Source: a virus. Taken from it: 30,886 nt of DNA. Below the pieces are notes generated by a model. It saw only the letters and a program-made list of their open reading frames with translations, made no database searches and was not told where the DNA came from. The position numbers and the translations under genes are program-made. The stretch covers positions 1-30,886 of IMG/VR virus record IMGVR_UViG_3300024520_000335, one strand, 5' to 3'. Shown one piece after another: positions 16,492-24,971 of this stretch (the stretch's first letter is position 1; each line of letters opens with the position of its first letter).

Positions 16492-17303
16492 TGGGTGGTG
16501 GAAGTGGAAGTGGTGGTGGATTCGGAAGCATCGTAGGTGGTGGTCTTGGCATGGCATTTGGTGGCCCCATGGGTGGCGCTATTGGCAGTCAACTGGGTGG
16601 CAGTGTCGGTGGACTCTTTGATGAGCCAGGACGTAGACGCCAAGCAGGTCGTGAACGTGATCGCTTTGAACGTCGCCGCGGTGATGAGATCAATGCTATC
16701 CAGAGGATCATGTCAGCAGGTCGTGAGTCAGTACCTGGACAGAGGCTCATGAGCATCCTCTCTGGAGAGGGTGAAGGCTATGAGGACTTACAGCGTCAAG
16801 CTGGAGATATCACCTCACAGAGGCGCAGAGGGGCTGTAGCAGGCAATACGATGGCACGTCGTGGCTTGAGTGGAGCCTTGGGTCGTGCCGGCGCATCTGG
16901 TGGACTTGCTGCCGGTGGTCTGGGTGAGTTGGATCGCAGACAGATGAACCAACTGGCAGACATTGAAGCCAATCAACAAAACGTATTCCAACAGCTTCGT
17001 GACAATGAAGCCAACACGCTACGAGGTGGATTGTCTTCCTTGTATGCCAACCCTAATTCAGTTGCTGGTCAGCTTGGTCCTGCTTATGGACAGGCATTCA
17101 CCTCACCTACTGGTTATGACAACAACGAGTGGGGGCAAGTGGGCCAAGGATTTGGCACTGCCATGATGATGCAAGGCATGATGGGTAATCGCGGTCAACA
17201 GCAGGGACAGATGGGTCTGCCAGGACATGGTGTTTACGACGATCCTAACAATTGGCTGGACACTGACAACATGGACGTGATGGGTCCACCATCCCCTTAT
17301 TAA
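16491..17303 (+). CDS. Glycine-zipper internal virion protein (putative ejection protein)
   Basis: This 270-residue protein opens with a long Gly-zipper-like segment (residues 1-42, GxxxG repeats such as GGGLGMAFGGPMGGAIGSQLGG) that could insert into membranes. It is followed by an Arg-rich helix (RRRQAGRERDRFERRRG), more Gly/Ala-rich helices and a Gln/Gly/Met-rich tail. Small Gly-rich proteins ahead of larger helical ones are typical of podovirus DNA-ejection proteins (the T7 gp14 / P22 gp7 position), which leave the capsid and help form a channel across the host envelope. TAATG couples it to the acetyltransferase gene. Assignment is by composition and order, not by sequence family. Confidence 0.66.
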   Translation: MGGGSGSGGGFGSIVGGGLGMAFGGPMGGAIGSQLGGSVGGLFDEPGRRRQAGRERDRFERRRGDEINAIQRIMSAGRESVPGQRLMSILSGEGEGYEDLQRQAGDITSQRRRGAVAGNTMARRGLSGALGRAGASGGLAAGGLGELDRRQMNQLADIEANQQNVFQQLRDNEANTLRGGLSSLYANPNSVAGQLGPAYGQAFTSPTGYDNNEWGQVGQGFGTAMMMQGMMGNRGQQQGQMGLPGHGVYDDPNNWLDTDNMDVMGPPSPY

Positions 17304-17313
17304 GGAATAAATC

Positions 17314-18828
17314 ATGCCTGTAAGCATTACACAAATCGGTAAGGGTGGTGGAGGTGGCGGAGGCCAGCAACAGAACCCGATGGCTATGTTCATTCCTATG
17401 ATCATGGCGCTTAAGAAGGAAGAGCAACGATCTGCTGAGAGGGCGGAGGATCGTAAGTTCCGTCAAGCCCAGATGATGTTCCAACAGCAGATGGCATTGG
17501 GACAGCAACGCATGGCTGAAGCTGCTAGTAAGCGTGACGATGCTATGCTGTCGATGCGTCAAGATGTCATGTCTCTTCAAAAGAGCAAGATCTCCAGGGA
17601 GCAGTCGAATAAAGCTGCTGCTTATCTTCAGCAGAATTATCCTACTTGGTCTGGAATTACTCATGACCCTAATGTCATGCTTGCTCGAAAGAAGGGCGAG
17701 ACGAAGGATGAATACACTAAGCGATTCCCTAATCTTCATACACTTCTGGAAAACACAGCGAAGCGTATTTCGAGTGGTCAGTTAAAGACTGATCTTGCGG
17801 CTATTGGCATTGATGATCCTGCTGCTATTGCATCAGCAGAGAACATCCTTCTTCAAAAGGTTGGTAATGCCCGTAAGGCACACAGCGAAAACCTTATGAT
17901 TCCTAGTCCAACGGAGAAAAAACCGAAGGGGTGGGATGCGGTCAAGTCGCATATGGGAGAAGGCTTTAGCAAAATGACCAAAGGGTCTGGCAGTGTTGCT
18001 GAGTCTCTCGTTACTGGTGAAGCATTTAAGCCTAGTGCTAGTAGGGGAACTGATACAAGCCTAGCCAGCCTTCCCGGTGCTATCTGGGATAAGCTCTTTG
18101 GTGATGAGGAACAAGCACCTCAACGTGCTGCTCCAACCCCAACTCCTGTTGCGTCACAAGAGGACTTAACTCCTGGTCAACAGACTGAACAAGAGCGTCT
18201 GGCATCTGTATTCCTTGATCCTCTACTTGAGGAAGAGGCCGCACCACAAATGAGCATGGGCGGTATGACTATGCTTCCAAATGGTGGAGGTGGTGGAAGT
18301 ATTGGAATAGATGCTGTGCCATCAACAAGTCCAGATCCTACTTCAATGATCGAAGCTGCTTTAGAAAAAGAACGTATGCAGCGTCAATCTGGTCCTGCAC
18401 AACGTGGTCAACCTGCTCGAATGCTTGAGCGAGGAGAGACTGCTGACAGGGTCATGGCAGAAGAAACTTTGGACTTCCTGCCTGAAGGTGCTGAAGCTCG
18501 CACTGGTAAAGGCATTGGGGTTGTTCCTCGAGGGGGAATGATAACAAGTCAAAATGGTCAGAATGTTTTGGTTATCCCAGAAACCTTGGATGAAGATGCT
18601 GAACAAGATGTCATCAGTCGCATTGGATCTGATGCCTATCAACGACTTGGTGATGATCAACGCAAGGCAATCCTGGCCCGTGTTAAAGAGAGAATGACTC
18701 TTCAAAACATGCAAGAGTTGTCACGTAATCAGCAGAACTCTGGCAAGGAACCATCGAAGGGATTCTCTCCGATGCAATGGAAGCAGAGTAAAGGTTGGTT
18801 GGATAATATCACGTCTGCTGGTCGCTAA
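17314..18828 (+). CDS. Putative internal virion protein 2
   Basis: This 504-residue protein has AAGGA 8 bases before its ATG. The N-terminus holds a poly-Gly stretch (residues ~10-17), then QQQNPMAMFIPMIMALKKEEQRS and a long Gln/Met/Arg-rich coiled coil (~45-105). The middle is polar and helical. The C-terminal part carries another Gly run (LPNGGGGGSIG, ~325) and ends in Gln/Asn-rich sequence. It lies between the Gly-zipper protein and the 1297-residue protein, the normal place of the middle ejection protein in podoviruses. I cannot name a family and see no enzymatic motif; in particular no lysozyme or transglycosylase motif was seen. Confidence 0.7.
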   Translation: MPVSITQIGKGGGGGGGQQQNPMAMFIPMIMALKKEEQRSAERAEDRKFRQAQMMFQQQMALGQQRMAEAASKRDDAMLSMRQDVMSLQKSKISREQSNKAAAYLQQNYPTWSGITHDPNVMLARKKGETKDEYTKRFPNLHTLLENTAKRISSGQLKTDLAAIGIDDPAAIASAENILLQKVGNARKAHSENLMIPSPTEKKPKGWDAVKSHMGEGFSKMTKGSGSVAESLVTGEAFKPSASRGTDTSLASLPGAIWDKLFGDEEQAPQRAAPTPTPVASQEDLTPGQQTEQERLASVFLDPLLEEEAAPQMSMGGMTMLPNGGGGGSIGIDAVPSTSPDPTSMIEAALEKERMQRQSGPAQRGQPARMLERGETADRVMAEETLDFLPEGAEARTGKGIGVVPRGGMITSQNGQNVLVIPETLDEDAEQDVISRIGSDAYQRLGDDQRKAILARVKERMTLQNMQELSRNQQNSGKEPSKGFSPMQWKQSKGWLDNITSAGR

Positions 18829-18830
18829 TA

Positions 18831-21800
18831 GTGACACAAGACGTTCCTAACCCAGTATCGCAAGCATGGATACCCTCACTGGGGGAAGATCCATCTAACG
18901 ATAACCGTCCACCAGAATGGTTGATCAAGACTGCTGAAGTCATTGATAACATTCCAGTACTCAGTCACATCATTCATGCCATGTCTCGAGTGGACTACGC
19001 TGCTGGTAACTTGATCGAGGGTGACATTCAGAACTTCTGGAAGGTACTCAATCCTTGGGAAGAGATTGATGACCCTGAAGAGATGACCCTGGTATCTGAT
19101 GTGCTGCTCCCAGAGGGTAGTCATTGGATGGCTAAGTTTGGACTCGATGTGGTCGCATCTCCTTGGACCCTATTCTCCCCTGGCATAGGTGGCGTTAAGG
19201 GGCTTAGAGTCGCCGGTATCACCAAGAAAGGTGGTGTCTCATCTAAGGTCAGGAACCTGAGGCAAGAGGCCAAGTGGCGTAACGTGCCAGTAGAAGAGCT
19301 TCCTCAATTCAAGGGACTTAGAGCAGAGGTCAAGAAAGCCGGTCATGAGATTAGCGACCTTGTTGACTTTGGTGACACCTTTGGGACTCAAGCACGCCTT
19401 GGTCAGAGGGCGTTACTTACGATGGGGGGCAAAGCCCTCATCAAAGGTGAGCCTGCCTTAGAAGTGATCACAGCGATCTCTCAGGCAACCCGTAAGACCA
19501 GTATCTTCAAGACATTCAACACGATGTTTGGTGTCACTAAGGATCCATTCCTCCGTACTGCCCAGATTATCTATGGTGGCGACAAGGCTAAGTTGATTCA
19601 TAGAGCAGACGATGCCATCTTGGAATTTGATGACATCGTTAAGGGACTCAGCAGGGAAGAGGTCAGTCAGATCCCCAACGTATTAGAGAACTTCAGCACG
19701 ATAGACAAGGTTGCTGTTAACCCCAAGGTGCTTCAAGCCGCGGCAGTCATGGGCAAGACCTTCGATGACTGGGTCGAGATGGGTAAGAAATCTGGGATTA
19801 AGATCCCTGACCTTAAAGACAAGTTCATCAAGCGTGCTGCTGAAAAAGGCATCCCCAAAGCGATCTTGATGAAAGAGGTCACTGGGGTGATGCGTAAGAT
19901 CATTGACAAGGATGCTGCTCAACTCCTGCAAAGGATTGGTAAGGAGGCAGCATCACGTCACTCAAAGGGAGTGAACAGACTTAACGCTCAGATTCAGAAT
20001 GTTGCCAGGTCATTTAAAGGTAACGACATCACCGCTGTAAGTGCTGTTGCTGAAGTACAAAAGGTTATCAACAAAGAGATGAGGAGTATTGCCAAGCGTG
20101 CAGACATTCCTCCCTCTGAGATACTTAATTCAACTCCTAAAGATGTAAAGAAAGCTCTTGGAAAAGAGGATGGTGAAGCATTCCTCCAACTCAAACGTGA
20201 GGCAGTGGTTCTTAACAGGACAGCACGCCAAGAGATTGACTTGGTTGGTCAGATTGAGAAGCACTTTGACAACGTTGCTGAACCGACAGCACTCAAGGCC
20301 GCAGAGAATGCAGCAGATGCAGAGTTGGTAGACAAGGCTCGAGTCTTTGCAGAGACGATTGCCAATGAACCTAACTACCTACCTCACATCTTGAGCCAGG
20401 ATGCTCTTGATGTAATGCGTAAGCGCCGGCCCGACATCATGAAGAAGGCAAAGAGTTCCTTTGGTGCCCGTCTATTGCAGCGTGAGTTTGCATTCAATAA
20501 GCAGAAGGGCCTGGGTAACAGTCTCAGCCTTAAAGAAATTGAAGAGGTGTTTAAGCGAGGTGATGCTACCGGCATTGGCTTGTCCCAGGAGTGGCAGCAT
20601 GAGTTGCTTGCCGTCAGTGGTGAGAACTCTAAGCGCCTCAACCAAGCGATTAAGAAGGGCAACAAGGGTCAAGGCCCAAAGATCAATAACGTCCAAGACG
20701 CGATCAATCATGGCTTTGTAGATGATGTTGCGAGGTACTTTGAGACTGATTCAAAAACCATACTTGAATCGTTCCAGCGTAGCTTCATTGAGAACCTGAC
20801 TGACTTTCAATTTCGTGAATCAGCCAATCGCTTGTGGGGTGCTAGACTTGTTGGCGCACCTATACCTGCATCATTCAAGAGCGTCCTCAAGAAGGATGGT
20901 ACTGCCAGAAAGAACATGACACTTGTTGATAAGACTACTGGTGAAGAGGTCAGCCTTGTAAGCATTACAGAAGCATCAAGTCCCTTGGATGAAATTGGTG
21001 AACTTGTTGTTAAGAGTGAAGATGGAATCGAGAGTACAAAGTCGATTACTCAATTCGATCATCCACCACAATCTGTTAAGGATGGCATCAAGAATGTTGA
21101 GAGTCTTCCTGAGTCATTCAGGCAAGCAGACATTCAAGGTACTGTCTCTGGTGTGTACTTCCCTGATGAGATTGCAACTGAGATGGAACGCATGCATGAC
21201 TTCATGCGTAACGTTGATGTGCAGAATGAATTCCTTCGCTTCTACGATGGTGTACAGAACACTTGGAAAGCCAGTGTTACCGGGATTTGGCCGGCTTTTA
21301 ACTCGAGAAATGCTGTGAGCAATCTCTTCCTTTCCTTCCTTAAGTTAGGTGGTCGAGTGGGTGATGCGCCAAGATTGGTAGCCTCGTATGGCAAGGCATT
21401 CAAGCTTCAGTGGTACGGTATGAACCCACTCAAGAATCGCAAAGCATTGCAGAAGATGAAGTTCAATACTCAAGAGGGTGTCGTTGATGGGCACCGTATG
21501 CTTGACATCATCATGGAGTACGATGTAACTGCTGGTAACGCACATACAAATGACCTGACAAGATTCACTGATCCCCTGAAGGGAAAGAGTCTTTTGGCTA
21601 AGGGAGTTAACACTACAACCAAACCATTCCAACTCGTTGGTAATGTTGGTAGACGTGTTGGTAACACAATAGAGTCCAACTCTAAGATGGGCCACTTCAT
21701 CCATGAGATTGAGCGTAACAGTCTTGACTATGTGACTGCACAGAACTCTGTCATGGCAACACTGTTTAACTACGGTGACCTCACACCATTCGAATCAAGC

Positions 21801-22724
21801 ACGATGAAGAGGATCATGCCTTGGTATACGTGGAGTCGTAAGGCAGTACCTTCAATGGTAAGTGCTGTCTTCATGAACCCCAAGAAGGTCAACTCAATGG
21901 GACGCTTCCTGGATGAGTTCGACAAACAGAACAAGGCAGAGTGGGGTGATCTGCCAAACGAACTACTTCCTCAGTACCTGCGCGACACATTGAATGTGAC
22001 GTGGCGGGTCGATGAGGATGGCAATAGAGAAATGTTTATTCTTGATGGGTGGTTGCCTCTGGCTGAAGTCAATAAGCTCGATGGGTTGCTGCGTATGAGT
22101 CCCAAAAAATTTGGCAAGAGATTGTCAGCAGAGTTATCTCCACTCATCAAGAATCCCTTTGAATTACTTTTCAACCGTGCCTTGTTCTTTGATAAAGAGA
22201 TTGAGCAGTTTGAAAACCAACGTGTGTCTTGGATGGGCTTTCGTCCCAAGGCAACTGACAGGCACATCCTGTCTAACATCCGTTTGTTGAACGAAGCAGA
22301 TAACCTTATGCGTACCCAGCTTGACCCTGGGGATCATAGATACCGTGAGACCAAAGACTCTTTGTATCGTTTCATTGGTGGCATTAAGACTCAGAGTCTT
22401 GACATTGAGCGGCAGACATCTATCGCTGACATTAAGAAGCAGAGGGAAATCCGCGGCCTTAAGGGATTCCTTAACTTTGCTCGCAAGACTGGTCAGGTTG
22501 ATAACGAGCTTGAGTTGATCCAACAGTTGAATGGCATGGGTTATGACATTGCTGCCGATGATGACAAGAAGGCTAAGAGGGCCGCGGCAAAGCTTGCACG
22601 TCAACAAGAAGCCAATGAGGCTCGTAACGTGGGTGACATTGACAAGATCATTCGGAACTTGGTTAGAGATTCTAGTGTCGAAAAGCAAATCGAGTCCGAA
22701 GGATTCGGGGAGGTCTTCAAATGA
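18831..22724 (+). CDS. Very large internal virion / ejection protein
   Basis: This 1297-residue protein starts at GTG 18831, two bases after the upstream stop, with no clear Shine-Dalgarno, so it probably relies on coupled translation. It is mostly helical and rich in Lys, Glu and Ala. Recognisable blocks are a hydrophobic N-terminal segment (~100-125, LDVVASPWTLFSPGIGGVKG), GIWPAFNSRNAVSNLFLSFLKLGGR (~820-845) and RIMPWYTWSRKAVPSMVSAVFMNPKK (~990-1015). The 'fN.RN.vSN' and 'mPWytWsr' patterns recur in large phage virion proteins. Size and position at the end of the virion operon match the largest ejected protein of podoviruses. No transglycosylase, polymerase or protease motif was seen. It overlaps the lipoprotein gene as ATGA. 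Confidence 0.72.
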   Translation: MTQDVPNPVSQAWIPSLGEDPSNDNRPPEWLIKTAEVIDNIPVLSHIIHAMSRVDYAAGNLIEGDIQNFWKVLNPWEEIDDPEEMTLVSDVLLPEGSHWMAKFGLDVVASPWTLFSPGIGGVKGLRVAGITKKGGVSSKVRNLRQEAKWRNVPVEELPQFKGLRAEVKKAGHEISDLVDFGDTFGTQARLGQRALLTMGGKALIKGEPALEVITAISQATRKTSIFKTFNTMFGVTKDPFLRTAQIIYGGDKAKLIHRADDAILEFDDIVKGLSREEVSQIPNVLENFSTIDKVAVNPKVLQAAAVMGKTFDDWVEMGKKSGIKIPDLKDKFIKRAAEKGIPKAILMKEVTGVMRKIIDKDAAQLLQRIGKEAASRHSKGVNRLNAQIQNVARSFKGNDITAVSAVAEVQKVINKEMRSIAKRADIPPSEILNSTPKDVKKALGKEDGEAFLQLKREAVVLNRTARQEIDLVGQIEKHFDNVAEPTALKAAENAADAELVDKARVFAETIANEPNYLPHILSQDALDVMRKRRPDIMKKAKSSFGARLLQREFAFNKQKGLGNSLSLKEIEEVFKRGDATGIGLSQEWQHELLAVSGENSKRLNQAIKKGNKGQGPKINNVQDAINHGFVDDVARYFETDSKTILESFQRSFIENLTDFQFRESANRLWGARLVGAPIPASFKSVLKKDGTARKNMTLVDKTTGEEVSLVSITEASSPLDEIGELVVKSEDGIESTKSITQFDHPPQSVKDGIKNVESLPESFRQADIQGTVSGVYFPDEIATEMERMHDFMRNVDVQNEFLRFYDGVQNTWKASVTGIWPAFNSRNAVSNLFLSFLKLGGRVGDAPRLVASYGKAFKLQWYGMNPLKNRKALQKMKFNTQEGVVDGHRMLDIIMEYDVTAGNAHTNDLTRFTDPLKGKSLLAKGVNTTTKPFQLVGNVGRRVGNTIESNSKMGHFIHEIERNSLDYVTAQNSVMATLFNYGDLTPFESSTMKRIMPWYTWSRKAVPSMVSAVFMNPKKVNSMGRFLDEFDKQNKAEWGDLPNELLPQYLRDTLNVTWRVDEDGNREMFILDGWLPLAEVNKLDGLLRMSPKKFGKRLSAELSPLIKNPFELLFNRALFFDKEIEQFENQRVSWMGFRPKATDRHILSNIRLLNEADNLMRTQLDPGDHRYRETKDSLYRFIGGIKTQSLDIERQTSIADIKKQREIRGLKGFLNFARKTGQVDNELELIQQLNGMGYDIAADDDKKAKRAAAKLARQQEANEARNVGDIDKIIRNLVRDSSVEKQIESEGFGEVFK

Positions 22725-23410
22725 AGTACTTAATCATAGTCTGGTGTTCACTGATCTTTGCAACGGGTTGCATGAATGACTTCCAGAAGCAGAACTTTGC
22801 TGATGCTAAGGCTGGCACTGATGCCATCATTGGGCACCCCTTGTCTGCACCACCCATCCAGGACATTGCTAAGGGTGTTGGTAGTCACATAAAGGCGGGA
22901 ACCTTACTGGCGACACTCCCTGCTCCCAAGAAGACACCAGAGCAGATCATTGGTGACCCTGATGCCTATAAGAAGCAGGGCGCCGAAGCTGAAAAGGAAG
23001 CGGAGGGAATGAGTGGTGGATTCCTGGCTGGTTTGTTTGGGCTTGTTACTGGTGTCGGTCTTCTTGTTGCTCGTAATTCTGGACCTTTAGGCAGTATGGC
23101 AGCGAGTCTATTCTCAAAGCTATCGCCTCATGCGAGTGAAAAAGAGAAACGTGCAAAAACGGTCCTTGGTGTTATAGCGTCTACCGAGGTTGGTCGCCAG
23201 GGACTCAAGAAGTTGGATGCCAAGCTTGATGGTGAATCTGTAGGGAGAATCCTGACAGAGTTGAGTGGAGGAAAAGCTAGCACTATCGAAGAGTATTTTG
23301 TATCTCTACTCAAAGCAGACCAGAGAGATCGAAACATACAGAGTGATGTTGCCTCGCTTAGGAGTGAGGTTCTGCACACCTCTGACACCAAGAATGGTGA
23401 TATAGTTTAA
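22721..23410 (+). CDS. Lipoprotein with an internal hydrophobic segment
   Basis: The 229-residue product begins with a short signal peptide ending in a lipobox (LIFATG-C17), so Cys17 is probably lipidated and the protein exported. Residues ~99-118 (GGFLAGLFGLVTGVGLLVAR) form a Gly-rich hydrophobic stretch that could cross or insert into a membrane. The C-terminal half is helical and charged. It is the first gene after the virion genes and precedes a holin-like gene, so a role in lysis or host-envelope alteration is plausible. A spanin-type function is only one option. It starts inside the previous stop (ATGA). Confidence 0.78.
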   Translation: MKYLIIVWCSLIFATGCMNDFQKQNFADAKAGTDAIIGHPLSAPPIQDIAKGVGSHIKAGTLLATLPAPKKTPEQIIGDPDAYKKQGAEAEKEAEGMSGGFLAGLFGLVTGVGLLVARNSGPLGSMAASLFSKLSPHASEKEKRAKTVLGVIASTEVGRQGLKKLDAKLDGESVGRILTELSGGKASTIEEYFVSLLKADQRDRNIQSDVASLRSEVLHTSDTKNGDIV

Positions 23411-23421
23411 GTGAGATGATA

Positions 23422-23718
23422 ATGGCAGACGGACTGGAAGATAAGATCACTCAGATGCATGAAACCATGCTGGTAATGAAGATACAGACCATCCCCCAAG
23501 TGGAGAAGATGGCAGACGATATTGCTAACTTGAATGAGAAGGTACTGGACCCAGAGAATGGGATCATTGCCAAGGCAAAGACTAGCCATCTCAGGATCAA
23601 AAGCTTGGAAGATAACCAGAGCAAGAAGGACAAGATGGTGACCACAGCAGTGACCACCGGAATAGGTGCCTTTGTGTTGTGGGTATGGGCATTGGTCACT
23701 GGCAAGGGTGGATCGTGA
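23422..23718 (+). CDS. Coiled-coil protein with C-terminal membrane segment (holin candidate)
   Basis: I chose ATG 23422 because AAGTGAG lies 6 bases upstream; an ATG at 23416 directly abuts that sequence. The 98-residue product has a helical, charged body (residues ~1-70) and one C-terminal hydrophobic segment (TTAVTTGIGAFVLWVWALVTG, ~74-94) followed by KGGS. Small phage proteins with this layout are often annotated as holins or membrane anchors. It lies between a lipoprotein and a Lys-rich microprotein at the end of the late operon, which fits a lysis block. Function is inferred from topology only. Confidence 0.68.
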   Translation: MADGLEDKITQMHETMLVMKIQTIPQVEKMADDIANLNEKVLDPENGIIAKAKTSHLRIKSLEDNQSKKDKMVTTAVTTGIGAFVLWVWALVTGKGGS

Positions 23719-23786
23719 TGGCTAAGAAAAAGAAGATGAAGAAGAAGGTACGCAAGCCCAAGAAGAAGATGGGCTACGGTTACTGA
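23718..23786 (+). CDS. 22-residue Lys-rich microprotein
   Basis: ATG at 23718 overlaps the upstream TGA (ATGA). The frame encodes 22 residues, MAKKKKMKKKVRKPKKKMGY plus Gly-Tyr, with 14 basic residues, and ends at TGA 23784-23786. It is far shorter than usual gene-calling limits. Coupled translation and the unusual composition, Lys/Arg ending in GYGY, argue that it is made. It might bind nucleic acid or be a virion-DNA-associated peptide. It ends 7 bases into the convergent minus-strand gene, so it is the last gene of the late operon. Confidence 0.6.
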   Translation: MAKKKKMKKKVRKPKKKMGYGY

Positions 23787-24061
23787 TCCTCTTCTTTACA
23801 TCGTTCCATCTCGCACCAAATTGAAATGATCTCAGCATAGTGATGCTGGGCCAAGACTTGTCCCCAATGTGATTCGGTAAGGTCTGCCGTCTCTGTCCCC
23901 TCGACATATTCAACCATCAAGATGTGTAGCTCATCGTCCAGGTCGGCGACCTCGAATGCCAACTCGATGGGGTGGTTGGTTAATGGACTGAAAGAGTCCA
24001 AGTGAAGTCGAGCAACTTTGCATGATTGCACACACATGAATTCACCGTGTTCATCTTCCAT
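23780..24061 (-). CDS. Small acidic hypothetical protein, last gene of the minus-strand operon
   Basis: This 93-residue acidic protein has a body like HPIELAFEVADLDDELHILMVEYVEGTE and a Cys/Glu-rich end (WCEMERCKEEDQ). I do not recognise it. Its start overlaps the stop of the 3D-domain gene (TAATG), so it is translated with it. Its 3' end overlaps the plus-strand microprotein by 7 bases, with no clear intrinsic terminator between the two converging operons. Confidence 0.68.
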   Translation of the reverse strand: MEDEHGEFMCVQSCKVARLHLDSFSPLTNHPIELAFEVADLDDELHILMVEYVEGTETADLTESHWGQVLAQHHYAEIISIWCEMERCKEEDQ

Positions 24062-24762
24062 TACTTATCGATCCTTTCCCAGAGTTCTATTCTGATCTTC
24101 TTAACGCCAAACTTCCTGGCCCTATGCTGTGATCTATAGCCTGTCATCAAGACATCAAGCCTATCGTACTTGGTGATTCGATCACGTGGAATTGTCATGT
24201 AACCCTTGTCCCAACTGTCACTGTTGTATCCAGGTACATGCAGGAACCATTTGTGGTAACCGTCGCTGCATAACTCTTCATGGATGAACCGCATCGACTT
24301 AGGGATGGCGGCTGAATAATGCCCATCATCAACGTAGGTGGACACTAGAGGGTATCTGGGAAGCTTAGGATTGTACTTGGTGCCACCCCTCAGGAAGTTG
24401 ATTGAGGCGTATCGCTTTCCGAATCCGGGATCGTCGTGCTTTGTGTAAGCACTTACTTTGAAGTAGAGGTATCCGTCGAATCGGAATCCGTCTCTAATAT
24501 TCCCAGTAGCCTTTTTTCCCAGTACTTCATATCTGGCATTTGATCTGTCATCAGCATTTCGTACTGCATCTGTCTGTATATCTTTGCCACTTCTGGTCTT
24601 TGCCTCCACTGTGACCATTGATGGCTCACCCACGTATTGATGTCCTTCTGGCACTGCTCGTTGTCCATCACTCGAAACTCCAGTACTTAAAGCTATCCCA
24701 GCACCGATAACAAATCCCAGACCAGCCGACGCTCCAAAAAAGATCATACGCTTATAGGTCAT
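24061..24762 (-). CDS. Membrane-anchored 3D-domain-like protein, possible endolysin
   Basis: The 233-residue product starts with a weakly hydrophobic, Gly/Ala-rich segment (residues ~6-29, IFFGASAGLGFVIGAGIALSTG) resembling a signal-anchor. Residues ~97-230 resemble a 3D (double-psi barrel) domain: YFKVSAYTKHDD at the start, HYSAAIPKSMRF in the 'vAvdp..iP' position, then DKGYMTIPRDRITKYDRLDVLMTG and the final strand RARKFGVKKIRIELWE, matching the family's 'riDvy...h..A..fG.r.v.v.i'. 3D domains occur in MltA-type peptidoglycan-cleaving enzymes, so this could be the endolysin, perhaps of the signal-anchor-release type. Of the three family Asp positions, the last (D203) and probably D185 are present; the first seems replaced by Ala. 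It starts by ATGA overlap with the preceding gene. Family call moderate, lysis role inferred. Confidence 0.58.
   Translation of the reverse strand: MTYKRMIFFGASAGLGFVIGAGIALSTGVSSDGQRAVPEGHQYVGEPSMVTVEAKTRSGKDIQTDAVRNADDRSNARYEVLGKKATGNIRDGFRFDGYLYFKVSAYTKHDDPGFGKRYASINFLRGGTKYNPKLPRYPLVSTYVDDGHYSAAIPKSMRFIHEELCSDGYHKWFLHVPGYNSDSWDKGYMTIPRDRITKYDRLDVLMTGYRSQHRARKFGVKKIRIELWERIDK
24453..24668 (-). CDS. Nested ORF inside the 3D-domain gene (71 residues)
   Basis: A second frame inside the preceding gene encodes a 71-residue protein that looks more protein-like than random: MDNEQCQKDINTWVSHQWSQ at the start, a helical middle with several Trp, Met and Tyr, and a Ser/Thr/Asp-rich end. Its ATG at 24668 follows GGAG by 9 bases. 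It covers the low-complexity linker (residues ~31-103) of the host frame, where overlap would be tolerated. It has no signal peptide or lipobox, so it is not an Rz1-type nested spanin. It may be a real nested gene or a chance frame. Confidence 0.35.
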   Translation of the reverse strand: MDNEQCQKDINTWVSHQWSQWRQRPEVAKIYRQMQYEMLMTDQMPDMKYWEKRLLGILETDSDSTDTSTSK

Positions 24763-24971
24763 GCTTCTATCACCCCATAAAATGTAGGATTCTTGACAGG
24801 GTAATAAACCACCATCGGGAAGTATAGATCTTTAGGAGTTTGATCTAACTCTTTCAGACAATCTTCGCAGATAACCTTTTGGCATTCTTCACCATTATGT
24901 TTACTTGGATAGATTCCATAATGGTTTTCAATAACTTCATTAGTACAGTGAAAACAAACATACCTACTCAT
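24759..24971 (-). CDS. Small zinc-ribbon protein (70 residues)
   Basis: The ATG at 24971 overlaps the upstream stop and is preceded by a purine-rich stretch, so I prefer it to the in-frame ATG 21 bases upstream. The product has YVCFHCTNEV and HNGEECQKVICEDCLKELD, two Cys-x2-Cys pairs (C6/C9 and C39/C42) plus an extra Cys, consistent with one bound zinc. The C-terminal part (YFPMVVYYPVKNPTFYGVIE) is beta-like. Function unknown; it belongs to the chain of zinc-ribbon genes and couples to the 3D-domain gene by ATGA. Confidence 0.78.
   Translation of the reverse strand: MSRYVCFHCTNEVIENHYGIYPSKHNGEECQKVICEDCLKELDQTPKDLYFPMVVYYPVKNPTFYGVIEA

Noticed and set aside
17245-17739. 164-codon antisense frame over the internal-protein genes
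   Set aside because: Low-complexity Leu/Ser/His shadow of Gln/Met/Arg-rich coding sequence on the plus strand.
18831-22724. Largest internal protein as a virion RNA polymerase or transglycosylase
   Set aside because: I saw no polymerase motifs and no SLT-type catalytic Glu motif; size alone does not support either function.
18831-22724. Largest internal protein as a siphovirus tape measure
   Set aside because: No tail-tube, chaperone or tail-tip genes flank it, and the connector and nozzle order fits a short tail.
24453-24671. Nested ORF as an Rz1-type spanin
   Set aside because: It has no signal peptide, lipobox or Pro-rich region, and the enclosing protein looks like a 3D-domain enzyme, not Rz.
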